Source of the DNA: Bacillota bacterium
GTDB taxonomy: Bacteria; Bacillota; Sulfobacillia; Symbiobacteriales; Symbiobacteriaceae
Assembly: GCA_028287415.1 (NCBI GenBank)
Contig: JAQBPS010000731.1
Span: 1-8,643 of the forward strand
DNA: 8,643 nt
Direction of reading: 5' to 3'
Within the stretch, counting starts at the first letter, position 1, and the number at the start of each line of letters is the position of its first letter. The notes beneath the pieces were generated by a model. The model was not told the origin of the DNA. It made no database searches and worked only from the letters and a program-made list of their open reading frames with translations. Positions 1 to 7,075 of the stretch are shown here, in pieces. The position numbers and the translations under genes were made by a program.

Positions 1-114
1 CTGGGCCTGGGCCGTACTCAGGGCTTGGGCCGCACTCAGGACTTGGGCCGTACTCAGGGCCTGGGCCGCACTCTGGGCCTGGGCCGCACTCTGGGCCTGG
101 GCCGTAGTCAGGGC
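1..114 (-). repeat. 18-bp tandem repeat within fliK
   Basis: Six consecutive 18-bp units run from 7 to 114, with a partial unit at 1-6, so the array continues past the window. On the plus strand the units read as variants of ctgggccgtactcagggc. The copies at 61-78 and 79-96 are identical and the others differ at one to four bases. The unit is a multiple of three and encodes hexapeptides A-L/Q-S/T-T/A-A-Q, so gain or loss of a unit keeps the reading frame. Confidence 0.93.
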
Positions 115-417
115 TTGGTCTGCACCCCCCGCTTGATCAGCGCCATCGGCCTGAGCCTGGACCGGCACTGCCGCCCCCGGCGCCCACGCCCGACCTGGCC
201 CGGGCACCGGGTCCGTTGCCCCGTGGCCCGCACCACGGTCGCCCCTGCCCCCCGGCACGGCCTTGAACCGTGCCCCAGGGAGCGCCTTGCGCAGCACGCC
301 CGCAAAGGCGTGATCGTGCGCTGCCGCAGCGGCGGCGCCCCGTTGCCCCGGCTCATTCCATGCCTGGGGCTGGACCGCTGTCGATCCCATCGCTGTGGTG
401 GGTACCATCTGTGCCAA
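1..417 (-). CDS. fliK: FliK, flagellar hook-length control protein (N-terminal part, cut by window edge)
   Basis: 139 codons are present, with the C-terminal export-switching domain lying outside the window. FliK is a secreted ruler that measures hook length and switches the export gate from hook to filament substrates. The call rests mainly on position directly after fliJ-ylxF, as in Bacillus, and on composition: an Ala/Gly/Pro/Gln-rich chain with no hydrophobic segment, and a short helical stretch near residues 36-46 (HAFAGVLRKAL) typical of FliK N-termini. From about residue 102 the chain becomes a six-residue repeat (ALSTAQ, AQSAAQ and variants) that continues off the edge. The start is TTG at 415-417, chosen because AAAGGTGG lies 7 nt upstream; an in-frame ATG at 406-408 is too far from it. 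An in-frame TAG at 445-447 closes the frame upstream. It lies 68 nt after ylxF. Identity is probable, because the diagnostic domain cannot be seen. Confidence 0.72.
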   Translation of the reverse strand, partial: MAQMVPTTAMGSTAVQPQAWNEPGQRGAAAAAAHDHAFAGVLRKALPGARFKAVPGGRGDRGAGHGATDPVPGPGRAWAPGAAVPVQAQADGADQAGGADQALTTAQAQSAAQAQSAAQALSTAQVLSAAQALSTAQAQ

Positions 418-455
418 TCGCTTCCCACCTTTCGTCAGGATCCGCTATAGCTACC

Positions 456-479
456 CTGCCGGCGAAAAGCACCGGCAAG
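456..479 (-). other. Hairpin between ylxF and fliK
   Basis: Arms tgccgg (457-462) and ccggca (472-477) flank a 9-nt loop; one G-U and one C-G pair can extend the stem to about 8 bp. It lies just after the ylxF stop codon in the longest gap inside the operon after fliE-fliF. No U-run follows on the minus strand (GGGTAG instead), so it is unlikely to be an efficient terminator. It could stabilise mRNA ends or cause partial attenuation before fliK. Confidence 0.45.
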
Positions 480-485
480 CTTTGA

Positions 486-1223
486 TTACGGGTTAGTCGG
501 AGCGGGGACGAACTGCATGCGGCGGAGCAGCCGGGCCGACCGGGTCTGATCCAGGCCGCTCAGGATCTTGCCCACCTCGTCCGCTCGCATGTACTTCAAG
601 ACGGCGATCACCTCGTCGTCGGTCATCACACCGAAGAGCTGCACCACGGCGGCGCTCTTCATCGAGCGGACCACCTCGACCCGGTCCAGCTCGGTCTGCA
701 GCTGTCCCTTGAGCTGTACCGTGAGGCTTGCGGCCTCAGCCTGACCCTGATCCAGTGCGCGCTGCTGGTCGGCAGCAGCCGACTCGGCCAGCTTCACCGC
801 AGCCTCGCGCCTGGCGACCTCGCTCTCACGCTGCTCCACGTCCGCCAATCGCTTGGCGACCTGCGCATCCAGTGCGGCGACCGCTGCGTTGCCGGCTACA
901 GACTTGTCAGCCGGGCGGGACGCCGGGACCTGTGCGCTGACCGGCTTGTTCCAGAGGACTGGCCAGACCGGGCCTGCGAAGAGGAGCTTGCCCGCAAGGG
1001 GAACCCCGACAAGCCGCAGGCGCAGCGGCTCCACCGTGCGGCCCAACACATAGGTGAGCCCCAGGAGCAACACCGCCACAATCACCAGTCCGCGGAGCCA
1101 CCGCGAAGCACCGCCCCGATTGGGCGGCAGGGATAAGAGGCCGGGGCTTCCGGGACCCCCTCCACCCAGGCCCGGCAACGAGCGCACGCCGCCCGGTGGG
1201 ATCCGGCTCGCACCGGAACTCAT
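486..1223 (-). CDS. ylxF: YlxF/MotE-like membrane-anchored flagellar operon protein
   Basis: 245 aa. Residues 1-43 are a Gly/Pro-rich basic N-terminus. Residues 44-61 form a clear transmembrane segment (LVIVAVLLLGLTYVL), and 71-91 is a second, weaker hydrophobic stretch. Residues 117-185 are a long Glu/Arg/Ala/Gln heptad-like coiled coil. Residues 188-237 resemble the MgtE N-terminal/MotE domain (FGVMTDDEVIAVLKYM, then L..L...R.A.LL). Members of this family lie between fliJ and fliK in Firmicutes. MotE in alphaproteobacteria chaperones the motor protein MotC, but the job of YlxF is not settled. The ATG at 1221-1223 was chosen because AGAGGAG lies 10 nt upstream; the frame stays open to 1370, but that part overlaps fliJ antisense to no known domain and lacks a better site. 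The gap to fliJ is 19 nt. Function is assigned by family and place only. Confidence 0.82.
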   Translation of the reverse strand: MSSGASRIPPGGVRSLPGLGGGGPGSPGLLSLPPNRGGASRWLRGLVIVAVLLLGLTYVLGRTVEPLRLRLVGVPLAGKLLFAGPVWPVLWNKPVSAQVPASRPADKSVAGNAAVAALDAQVAKRLADVEQRESEVARREAAVKLAESAAADQQRALDQGQAEAASLTVQLKGQLQTELDRVEVVRSMKSAAVVQLFGVMTDDEVIAVLKYMRADEVGKILSGLDQTRSARLLRRMQFVPAPTNP

Positions 1224-1242
1224 GTGGTTCACGCTCCTCTTC

Positions 1243-1704
1243 TTATATGTCGAGATTGTTGGCCGCTTTTTTAAGCCCCGGGCTGGCGCCGAGCTCATCG
1301 AGTACCTTCTGCTCCTCAACCAGCGCCTCGAGCGTGTACTGCTCAAGCCGCCGCTCCCGCAGGCGCTCAAGTACCCGCTCCCGCTGCCGGGCCGCCATCA
1401 GCGCCTCGCGGCGTTGGCCGACCACCTGTTCCGCCATCGATACCTGCTGCTCCGCCTGCGCCACCGCTCGCTGGAGGAACGCCAGGTAGCTGCGCAGCGT
1501 GCCGAACTCGGCGGCGGTAATCCCTGTCTGCTCCCGGATGCTTGCCTCCTCCGTGCGGTCCGCGAGCTCCTGGTGCGCCATCATCGCCCGCTGCTGTGCC
1601 TGGTCCAGGGCCGACAGCGCCAGGGCCAGCGCCCGCTTCGCCTGCTCCGTCTCCTGGGAGCGCAGCTTCAGGACCTTATCAAGCGAAAATGTAAACCTTT
1701 TCAC
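1243..1704 (-). CDS. fliJ: FliJ, flagellar export chaperone / ATPase stalk protein
   Basis: 153 aa, the usual FliJ length (about 147). FliJ is a small soluble coiled coil that sits in the centre of the FliI hexamer, links it to the export gate FlhA, and recycles substrate chaperones. The opening MKRFTFSLDKVLKLRSQETEQA is characteristic: F.F.L..VL..R...E...A. Nearly the whole chain is charged and Ala/Gln-rich helix without proline until residue 142, consistent with an antiparallel two-helix hairpin. The start is GTG (1702-1704), with GGGGAG 9 nt upstream; that ribosome site is made of the last codons of fliI (Pro-Glu-Gly-Glu-stop), so translation is probably coupled. The gap after fliI is 6 nt. 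Confidence 0.93.
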   Translation of the reverse strand: MKRFTFSLDKVLKLRSQETEQAKRALALALSALDQAQQRAMMAHQELADRTEEASIREQTGITAAEFGTLRSYLAFLQRAVAQAEQQVSMAEQVVGQRREALMAARQRERVLERLRERRLEQYTLEALVEEQKVLDELGASPGLKKAANNLDI

Positions 1705-1710
1705 ACGGCG

Positions 1711-3033
1711 CTACTCCCCTTCCGGGAAGATTTCCGCCAGCGCACCGAGGGCCGTGGGCAGGTCGATCAGCTCGTCGGTCGCCTGCTGCAAGTAGCGGTT
1801 GATGCCGGGCAGCTTGCGCAGTGCATAGTCCAGGGCCGGGTTGGCGCCGGACTGATACGCACCGATGTTGACCAGGTCCTCATTCTCCCGGTAGAGCGCC
1901 AGATTCGCCCGCAGCCGGGCGGCGGAGCGCCGGTGCGTCTGAGTCGTCACCTGCGGCATCGTCCGGCTGACGCTGGCCAGCACATCAATCGCCGGATAGT
2001 GATTGAGCGAGCCCAGCCGCCGGGAGAGCACGATGTGCCCGTCCAGGATGCCCCGCACCGCATCTGCGATCGGCTCGTTCACATCATCGCCATCGACCAG
2101 TACCGTGTAGATGCCGGTGATGGAGCCCTGCGAGCCATTGCCCGACCGCTCCAGCACCCGCGGCAACATCGCGAAGACCGAGGGCGTGTAGCCCCGGGTG
2201 GCCGGCGGCTCGCCCACGGCGAGGCCGACCTCCCGCTGCGCCATCGCCAGACGGGTGACCGAGTCCATCATCAGCAACACGTCGAGCCCCTGGTCCCGGA
2301 AGAACTCAGCGATCGCCGTTGCCACCAGGGCGCCCCGGATGCGCACCAGGGCCGGCTGGTCCGACGTGGCGACCACCACGACCGACCGGCGCAGCCCCTC
2401 CTCGCCCAGGTCCTCCTCGATGAATTCGCGCACCTCACGGCCGCGCTCACCCACCAGGGCAATCACATTCACATCAGCCGTCGTGCCACGAGCCATCATA
2501 CCGAGCAGCGTCGACTTGCCCACGCCGGAACCGGCGAAAATGCCGATGCGCTGCCCCTTGCCAACAGTCAGCAGCCCGTCGATCGCCCGGACGCCCGTGG
2601 AGAGCGGCTCAGTGATTCTGCGGCGTGACATGGCATCGGGGGGCATCGCATTGACGGGATACTGCTGAGCCGCCGCCAGCGGTCCCTTCCCGTCGAGTGG
2701 GCGGCCCAGCCCGTCCAGCACCCGGCCGAGCAGTTCCGGCCCGACCGGCACCGGCTGTGCGGCGCCCGTCGCCCGGACCTCCCAGCCCGGGGAGAGACCA
2801 TCCAGCGAGCCCAACGGCATCAGCAGCACCTGTTTCTCCCGAAAGCCGACGACCTCGGCCCACAGTCCGGTGCCGTCGCCGGTCCCGGGCGAGAGCCAGC
2901 ACAGCTCGCCCACCATCGCCCGCGGGCCCCGGGACTGGATCACCAGCCCCACCACCCCGGTCACCTGGCCGATCAGCGGGGCGGTTTCCACCCCGGCAAT
3001 GCGACCGCGCAGCTCTTGCCAGTTCAGCGCCAC
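1711..3033 (-). CDS. fliI: FliI, flagellum-specific export ATPase
   Basis: 440 aa, full length for the family. FliI is the cytoplasmic hexameric ATPase of the flagellar type III export system, related to F1 beta. It unfolds and loads rod, hook and filament subunits with FliH and FliJ. Visible motifs: an N-terminal beta-barrel domain (about 1-95), Walker A GSGVGKST at 168-175, GERGRE at 195-200 with the catalytic glutamate region, Walker B LLMMD at 253-257, PSVFAMLPRVLERSG at 284-298, and SRRLGSLNHYPAIDVL at 337-352. The C-terminal helical domain ends at PEGE. The start is GTG (3031-3033), with GGAGGAG 8 nt upstream, only 2 nt after the fliH stop. No key residue is missing. The flagellar context, and the fliH and fliJ neighbours, separate it from injectisome ATPases. 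Confidence 0.98.
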   Translation of the reverse strand: MALNWQELRGRIAGVETAPLIGQVTGVVGLVIQSRGPRAMVGELCWLSPGTGDGTGLWAEVVGFREKQVLLMPLGSLDGLSPGWEVRATGAAQPVPVGPELLGRVLDGLGRPLDGKGPLAAAQQYPVNAMPPDAMSRRRITEPLSTGVRAIDGLLTVGKGQRIGIFAGSGVGKSTLLGMMARGTTADVNVIALVGERGREVREFIEEDLGEEGLRRSVVVVATSDQPALVRIRGALVATAIAEFFRDQGLDVLLMMDSVTRLAMAQREVGLAVGEPPATRGYTPSVFAMLPRVLERSGNGSQGSITGIYTVLVDGDDVNEPIADAVRGILDGHIVLSRRLGSLNHYPAIDVLASVSRTMPQVTTQTHRRSAARLRANLALYRENEDLVNIGAYQSGANPALDYALRKLPGINRYLQQATDELIDLPTALGALAEIFPEGE

Positions 3034-3035
3034 AG

Positions 3036-3953
3036 TTACTGCTCCTCCGTCCGAATCTTCGTCGCGAGCACGTCCAGCTGGCTTTCCAGGCGCCCGTTCA
3101 CGAACCCCTGGCTGCCCTGGACGACAAAGTCGCCGGGACCCAGGGCCGGGTCGCCATCGACGTCCAGCTTGCGGGTGCCCGGCACGGCGGCCAGCAGCCG
3201 CCCCCGGTGCTCCTCAAGCACGGCCAACGCTTCCACGCTCACCCGGATCTGCGGCTCCTCCTCGCCCTTCAACTTGGCGAGGGCGGCTTCCAGCATCGGC
3301 ACGAACGCCTCAGGCCGGAGCGTGAGTTCTGCTTTCAGCACCTGGCGTGCCATCGCCATCGCCAGGTCATGCAACTGCTCGCCGGATGCGTCCAGCAGCA
3401 GGGAGCGCTGCTCCAGCGCCTCCTGCCGAATCGTCTCCGCTGAGTGCTGCGCCGCCGCGATGATCAGCTCGACCTCGGCCCGGGCCTCGGCCAGCAGCGC
3501 TTCCGCTTCGGCCCGGCCGCCGGCCAGCCCGGCCTGGTAGCCCTCCGCCTGGCCCAGAGCAAAGCCGGAGGCCTGCGCCTCCGCCTGGATCGCCTCAGCC
3601 CCCTCGCCGGCCCGGGTGATCAGGTCGTGAGCCTGCGCCTCCGCCTCGGTGAGGCGGAGGCCGCCAGTCTCCTCGGCCTCCTCCAGGACCGCCATCGCCC
3701 GGCGCTCCATGGCACGGGCGCGGGCCTCTACGGCCCGGGCCTGCTCCAGCAGCTGGAGCGCCTCGCGGGTCTCCTCCAGCGTGCGCTGCAGCCCTTCCCG
3801 ATCGTGCGCGTCGTCGGGTGAAACGCCAGCACCCAGATCGCCAAAGGCGGCCTGCTCCAGCGGCGGGAAGGCGAAACGGGCCAGGGACACGTGCTCGGCC
3901 TTGATGACACGGGCGCGCGGCGCCCGGTTCCCGGGGCTGCGCTCAGACGACAA
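3036..3953 (-). CDS. fliH: FliH, flagellar export ATPase regulator / stator
   Basis: 305 aa. FliH dimers bind FliI, hold it inactive, and anchor the ATPase ring to the C-ring. Residues 52-165 are a long Ala/Glu/Arg/Gln coiled coil. It contains the family's glycine repeat, G130-G134-G138-G142-G146 spaced by four (GFALGQAEGYQAGLAGG). The C-terminal region has the FliH/YscL/HrpE pattern with GDFVVQGSQGFVNGRLESQL at 274-293. The start is TTG (3951-3953), with GGAGG 8 nt upstream inside the end of fliG; it gives MSSERSPGNRAPRARVIKAE, and R-V-I-K near the N-terminus is usual for FliH. The frame is open to 4349, but everything upstream of 3953 lies inside fliG, so it is rejected. The gene overlaps fliG by 11 nt, which favours coupled translation. 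The coding sequence carries two strong hairpins (see repeat entries). Confidence 0.92.
   Translation of the reverse strand: MSSERSPGNRAPRARVIKAEHVSLARFAFPPLEQAAFGDLGAGVSPDDAHDREGLQRTLEETREALQLLEQARAVEARARAMERRAMAVLEEAEETGGLRLTEAEAQAHDLITRAGEGAEAIQAEAQASGFALGQAEGYQAGLAGGRAEAEALLAEARAEVELIIAAAQHSAETIRQEALEQRSLLLDASGEQLHDLAMAMARQVLKAELTLRPEAFVPMLEAALAKLKGEEEPQIRVSVEALAVLEEHRGRLLAAVPGTRKLDVDGDPALGPGDFVVQGSQGFVNGRLESQLDVLATKIRTEEQ
3566..3583. repeat. Coding hairpin in fliH (first of pair)
   Basis: Perfect 7-bp arms cggaggc (3566-3572) and gcctccg (3577-3583) close a 4-nt loop. The right part belongs to a 16-bp direct repeat, gcctgcgcctccgcct, found at 3571-3586 and again at 3631-3646, exactly 60 bp apart. 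Both copies encode Ala-Glu-Ala-Gln-Ala in the coiled coil, so shared amino-acid sequence and codon bias may account for the repeat. Confidence 0.85.
3637..3661. repeat. Perfect 11-bp inverted repeat inside fliH
   Basis: The arms gcctccgcctc (3637-3647) and gaggcggaggc (3651-3661) are exact inverse complements separated by three bases. The resulting RNA or DNA stem is almost all G-C. It encodes Leu-Arg-Leu-Thr-Glu-Ala-Glu-Ala, near FliH residues 98-106. The left arm overlaps the second copy of the 16-bp direct repeat. No U-run follows, so it is not a terminator. Confidence 0.9.
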
Positions 3954-4965
3954 TGTCCTCGCCTCCGCCTCTGCTGCCAACGACGATCTCGCCCAGCTCC
4001 TCGAGCTTGCGGATGATGTTGACGATCTTGGTCTGCGCCTCTTCCACATCCCGCAGGCGGACGGGGCCGAGGAAGTCCATCGCCTCGCGCAGGTTCTCCT
4101 GTGCCCGCCGCGAAATGTTGCCGAGGATCTTGCGCTTGACCTCCTCGCTGGCCACCTTGAGGGCCAGGGGCAGGTCCCGCTGCAGGTCCACCTCGCGCAG
4201 CACCCGCTGCAGCGAACGGTTGTCCAGCGTGACCACATCTTCGAAGAGGAACATCCGCTTCTTGATCTCCTCGGCCAGGGCCGGGTCCTGCACCGCCAGC
4301 GATTCCATGATCGTCTTCTCGGTGGAGCGGTCGACCCGGTTGAGCACATCCACTACCGACTCGACGCCGCCCGCCACCGTGTAGTCCTGGTTGACCAGGC
4401 TGGCCAGCTTGCGCTCCAGGACGCGCTCCACTTCCTTGAGGACCTCGGGGCTGGTCCGGTCCATGATCGCAATGCGGCGGGCCACATCGGCCTGACGCTC
4501 AGGCGGCAGGGATGCCAGCACCACGGAGGCCTGCTCCGGCGCCAGGTAGGCCATGATCAGAGCGATCGTCTGCGGATGCTCCCCCTGGATGAAGGAGATC
4601 AGCTGGTTCGGGTCCGCCTTGCGCACAAAGGAGAACGGCCGCACCTGGAGGCTGGCGGTCAGCCGCTGGAGGATCTCCATCGCCTTGGTCGTGCCGAGGG
4701 CGCGGTCCAGGATCTCCTTGGCGTAGTCCATGCCGCCCTGGGAGATATACTGCTGGGCCTGATAAATCTGGTAGAACTCATAGATCACTTTCTCGCGCAG
4801 CTCCGGCGCAATCTGCCGCTGGGAAGCGATCTCCAGCGCCAGGGACTCGATCTCCTCTTCGCGCAGATGGTGAAACACCTTGGCGGAGAGCTCGGGCCCC
4901 AGGGAAATCAGCAGAATCGCGGCCTTCTGGCGTCCGGAGAGCTCTTTAGCAGCGGTTTGAGCCAA
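3943..4965 (-). CDS. fliG: FliG, flagellar motor switch / rotor protein
   Basis: 340 aa, the standard length. FliG forms the rotor ring that binds the MS-ring through its N-terminal domain, FliM through its middle domain, and the MotA stator through its C-terminal domain. Visible: the N-terminal region SGRQKAAILLISLGPELSAKV at 10-30, the FliM-binding EHPQTIAL motif at 129-136, and MFLFEDVV at 238-245. The C-terminal torque helix region includes K270, R287, E294 and R303, which by alignment from memory match E. coli K264, R281, D288 and R297; A295 sits where E. coli has D289. The end EIVVGSRGGGEDIVV is typical. The start is TTG (4963-4965), with AAAGGGTG 7 nt upstream; no better start exists in frame. 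The gap after fliF is 13 nt. Confidence 0.98.
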   Translation of the reverse strand: MAQTAAKELSGRQKAAILLISLGPELSAKVFHHLREEEIESLALEIASQRQIAPELREKVIYEFYQIYQAQQYISQGGMDYAKEILDRALGTTKAMEILQRLTASLQVRPFSFVRKADPNQLISFIQGEHPQTIALIMAYLAPEQASVVLASLPPERQADVARRIAIMDRTSPEVLKEVERVLERKLASLVNQDYTVAGGVESVVDVLNRVDRSTEKTIMESLAVQDPALAEEIKKRMFLFEDVVTLDNRSLQRVLREVDLQRDLPLALKVASEEVKRKILGNISRRAQENLREAMDFLGPVRLRDVEEAQTKIVNIIRKLEELGEIVVGSRGGGEDIVV

Positions 4966-4978
4966 GCGTGTTCACCCT

Positions 4979-6694
4979 TTATTGCTCGGAAATCCAGGTC
5001 TTGAGCAGGCTAGCGACCGCCTCGGGGTTGACCTTGGCGATCTTCTCCACCTTCTCCTTCATGCGCACCTTGGCCGGATCGACACCCAGCTGCTCAAGGA
5101 AGTCGTCACCCAGCAGCGCAATCTCCTCTGGCGCCAGCTCGGCCAGATTCGCCAGGCCATCGCCGGTCCGGACGCCATCGCCGGTAGCGCCAGCGTGCAT
5201 GCCATACGCGTCGGCGGCTGCGGACAACTCCAGGTCACTTACGGGAATGCCGCCCATCATAGCGCCTTCCGGTCCGGCAAAGACCGGTTCCAGCACCGGC
5301 CGGCGCGGCTTGATCGCCACGAAGAAGAAGCCGATGCCGCCCAGCGTGAGCGCAACCGCCAGCAGCAGATAGAGCCAGTTCGGGGTGCCGGTCGTCACGG
5401 GCGGGACGGGCTGTTTGAACTGGTCCAGCAGGTTCGGGGCGAACTGGATAGCGGCCAGCTCCACCTTCGCCTTGCTGCCCATGGCCGTGGTGACCACGGT
5501 CTTCAACGCCTGCTCCTGCGCCGGCGAAATGGTGCCGGTGGCGCTATTGACGAAAACGCCGACCGAGATCTCATCGATCGCGCCACCCGGCTTCTCCGTC
5601 GTCGTCTTGGTCTGGTTGACCAGGTAGTTCACAATGTTATTGACTTGATCAGATGAAAACTTACCGCCTGGCGTGGCCGTGGTGCCCGGGTAGCCGGGGG
5701 CATTCGGGGCGTTCGGATCGGCATTCGGGGTGGCACCCACGGGGGACTGCGCACCGGTCGGCGTGACGCCGTCGGTAGTGGTGTGGCCAAGCTGCTCACT
5801 GACGGGAATGCCCTTGCCGCCGGGGCCGGTACCCTTGTAGTCCATGGCTTCAACCACGGCGCGATCCCAGTTGATCACCGGGCGGACAATCACTGAGGCA
5901 TTGCCCACGCCGACTACCTTCTCCAGGCCGTCTGTCAGCTGCTTCTGCCAGTGGTCCTGCAACTGTGCGACCACCGCCAACTGGTCCGTTGCGGCCTGAC
6001 CGAGGGCAGCGGTGGGGTTCGGCTTCTGGAACGCATCGCCGGAGACAACGCGGCTTTGGGAGGCGTCCATCACGACGACCGAGGTCTTATCCAGCCCTTC
6101 GACGGCGCCGGCCACAGTCTCCATGATCGCCTCAACCATCGGCGTGGTCAGTTGCTGACCCCGCTTGGGCTGCACCACCACCATCGCCTTGGGCGGCTTC
6201 TCCTGATCCTTGAACAGCGCGGTGTTGTTCATTGGCAGCGAGATCTGCACCCGGGCGTTTTCAACCACGCTCATCGACTTGATCGCCCTGCCCAGATTTG
6301 TCTCCATCTGGTTGATCCAGATGAGGCGCTTGTCCGACTCAGTGTTGCTCCACGAGTTGCCCGTCCAGGGCTGGGACGCCCAGACCGTACCGGTCGGATC
6401 GAGGTTGATCTCTGCCAGGGCCAGCTTGGACCGGTATTCATCGCCCTGTTGGACCTGGAACGTATAGCCGGTTCCGCTCTGCGTAAACGGAATCTTAGCC
6501 TCATTAAGCTTCGCAGCGACCTTCGGCGCATCCGCCGGGTCAAAGGTACCCAGCGTTACATAAGCGGGCCTGGACCACACAAAACTGAGCGCCGCTGCAA
6601 CAACCAGAAAGAGTGCAACGCCGCCCAGCAACACCTTACCAACAGGCCTCGCCCATAATTCCTTCGCCTGTTCCCATATGCGGGCGAAGTCCAA
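4979..6694 (-). CDS. fliF: FliF, flagellar MS-ring protein
   Basis: 571 aa, near the usual 520-570. FliF oligomerises in the membrane into the MS-ring, the first structure of the basal body and housing of the export gate. Visible: transmembrane segment 1 at about 20-40; ring-building motifs (YscJ/FliF domain) at about 42-215, with Y45VTLGTFDPADAPKV and RAIKSMSVVENARVQISLP at 136-154; a second periplasmic domain; then a Gly/Pro/Thr/Asn-rich linker at about 288-345. Transmembrane segment 2 lies at about 440-461, followed by a cytoplasmic tail ending in the FliG-binding helix (MKEKVEKIAKVNPEAVASLL, 545-564). A small duplication, gccatcgccggt at 5156-5167 and 5173-5184, encodes a repeated Thr-Gly-Asp-Gly in the tail. 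The start is TTG (6692-6694), with GGAGAGGTGA 6 nt upstream. It follows fliE by 58 nt, a gap with no evident promoter or terminator. Confidence 0.98.
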   Translation of the reverse strand: MDFARIWEQAKELWARPVGKVLLGGVALFLVVAAALSFVWSRPAYVTLGTFDPADAPKVAAKLNEAKIPFTQSGTGYTFQVQQGDEYRSKLALAEINLDPTGTVWASQPWTGNSWSNTESDKRLIWINQMETNLGRAIKSMSVVENARVQISLPMNNTALFKDQEKPPKAMVVVQPKRGQQLTTPMVEAIMETVAGAVEGLDKTSVVVMDASQSRVVSGDAFQKPNPTAALGQAATDQLAVVAQLQDHWQKQLTDGLEKVVGVGNASVIVRPVINWDRAVVEAMDYKGTGPGGKGIPVSEQLGHTTTDGVTPTGAQSPVGATPNADPNAPNAPGYPGTTATPGGKFSSDQVNNIVNYLVNQTKTTTEKPGGAIDEISVGVFVNSATGTISPAQEQALKTVVTTAMGSKAKVELAAIQFAPNLLDQFKQPVPPVTTGTPNWLYLLLAVALTLGGIGFFFVAIKPRRPVLEPVFAGPEGAMMGGIPVSDLELSAAADAYGMHAGATGDGVRTGDGLANLAELAPEEIALLGDDFLEQLGVDPAKVRMKEKVEKIAKVNPEAVASLLKTWISEQ

Positions 6695-6752
6695 CCCGTC
6701 TCACCTCTCCAGGGATTCCCCTCACTGCTCGGGTCCGCAGGCGCCGCTGTCG

Positions 6753-7058
6753 TTAGACCGGCATCCGCATGATTTCCTGATACGCTTCAAGGACCTTGTT
6801 GCGCACCTCCACCGTGAGCGTCAGCGCAAGCGTCGCCTTCTCGGAGGCGATTGTCACCTCGGCGACATCCTTGATCTCGCCCGTAGCGAGCTTCTGGGCG
6901 GCGGTGGCCGCATCGGTCTGCGCTGTTTGGACGTTCGCCAGTGCCTCCTGAAGGAACTGGCCGAACTCCTTGACCGTGCTGTCAGCGGTCGCCCCGCTGG
7001 GCTTCTGGAGCTGATCGATCCTCGGAGTGAGCGGAGCGGCCCCAATGCGAATATCCAT
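6753..7058 (-). CDS. fliE: FliE, MS-ring/rod adaptor protein
   Basis: 101 aa, the usual FliE length. FliE is exported first and joins the inner wall of the MS-ring to the proximal rod. The N-terminal part is variable; from about residue 30 come the family features: FGQFLQEALANVQTAQTDA (32-50), LATGEIKDVAEVTIASEKATLALTLTVEVRNKVLEAYQEIMRMPV to the end. The sequence with G-E/D-(I/D)-DVAEV and the terminal YQEIMRMP are hallmarks. No signal peptide is present, as expected for a type III substrate. The ATG (7056-7058) has GGAGGGG 6 nt upstream. It sits 17 nt after flgC. Confidence 0.97.
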   Translation of the reverse strand: MDIRIGAAPLTPRIDQLQKPSGATADSTVKEFGQFLQEALANVQTAQTDAATAAQKLATGEIKDVAEVTIASEKATLALTLTVEVRNKVLEAYQEIMRMPV

Positions 7059-7075
7059 GGTCTACCCCTCCCTGC

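Noticed and set aside
1..114. CRISPR array
   Set aside because: The 18-bp units are contiguous without spacers and are in-frame coding repeats.
25..450. 141-codon plus-strand frame over the tandem repeat
   Set aside because: The minus-strand frame has a TTG start with a strong SD and fits fliK by synteny; the plus frame is Arg/Pro/Gly-rich shadow.
1224..1370. N-terminal extension of ylxF
   Set aside because: The extension overlaps fliJ in another frame and reads as shadow; the ATG at 1221-1223 has a proper SD.
1054..2628. 524-codon open frame on the plus strand
   Set aside because: It lies antisense to fliI, fliJ and ylxF, has Arg/His/Gln-rich low-quality composition with no domain, and is expected from third-position G/C bias of the real genes.
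3954..4349. N-terminal extension of fliH
   Set aside because: The extra 132 codons lie wholly within fliG in another frame, with Arg/Ser/Trp-rich nonsense composition; the TTG at 3951-3953 has its own SD.
3649..5004. 451-codon open frame on the plus strand
   Set aside because: Antisense shadow of fliG and fliH; no recognisable domain or ribosome site, while the minus-strand genes are unambiguous.
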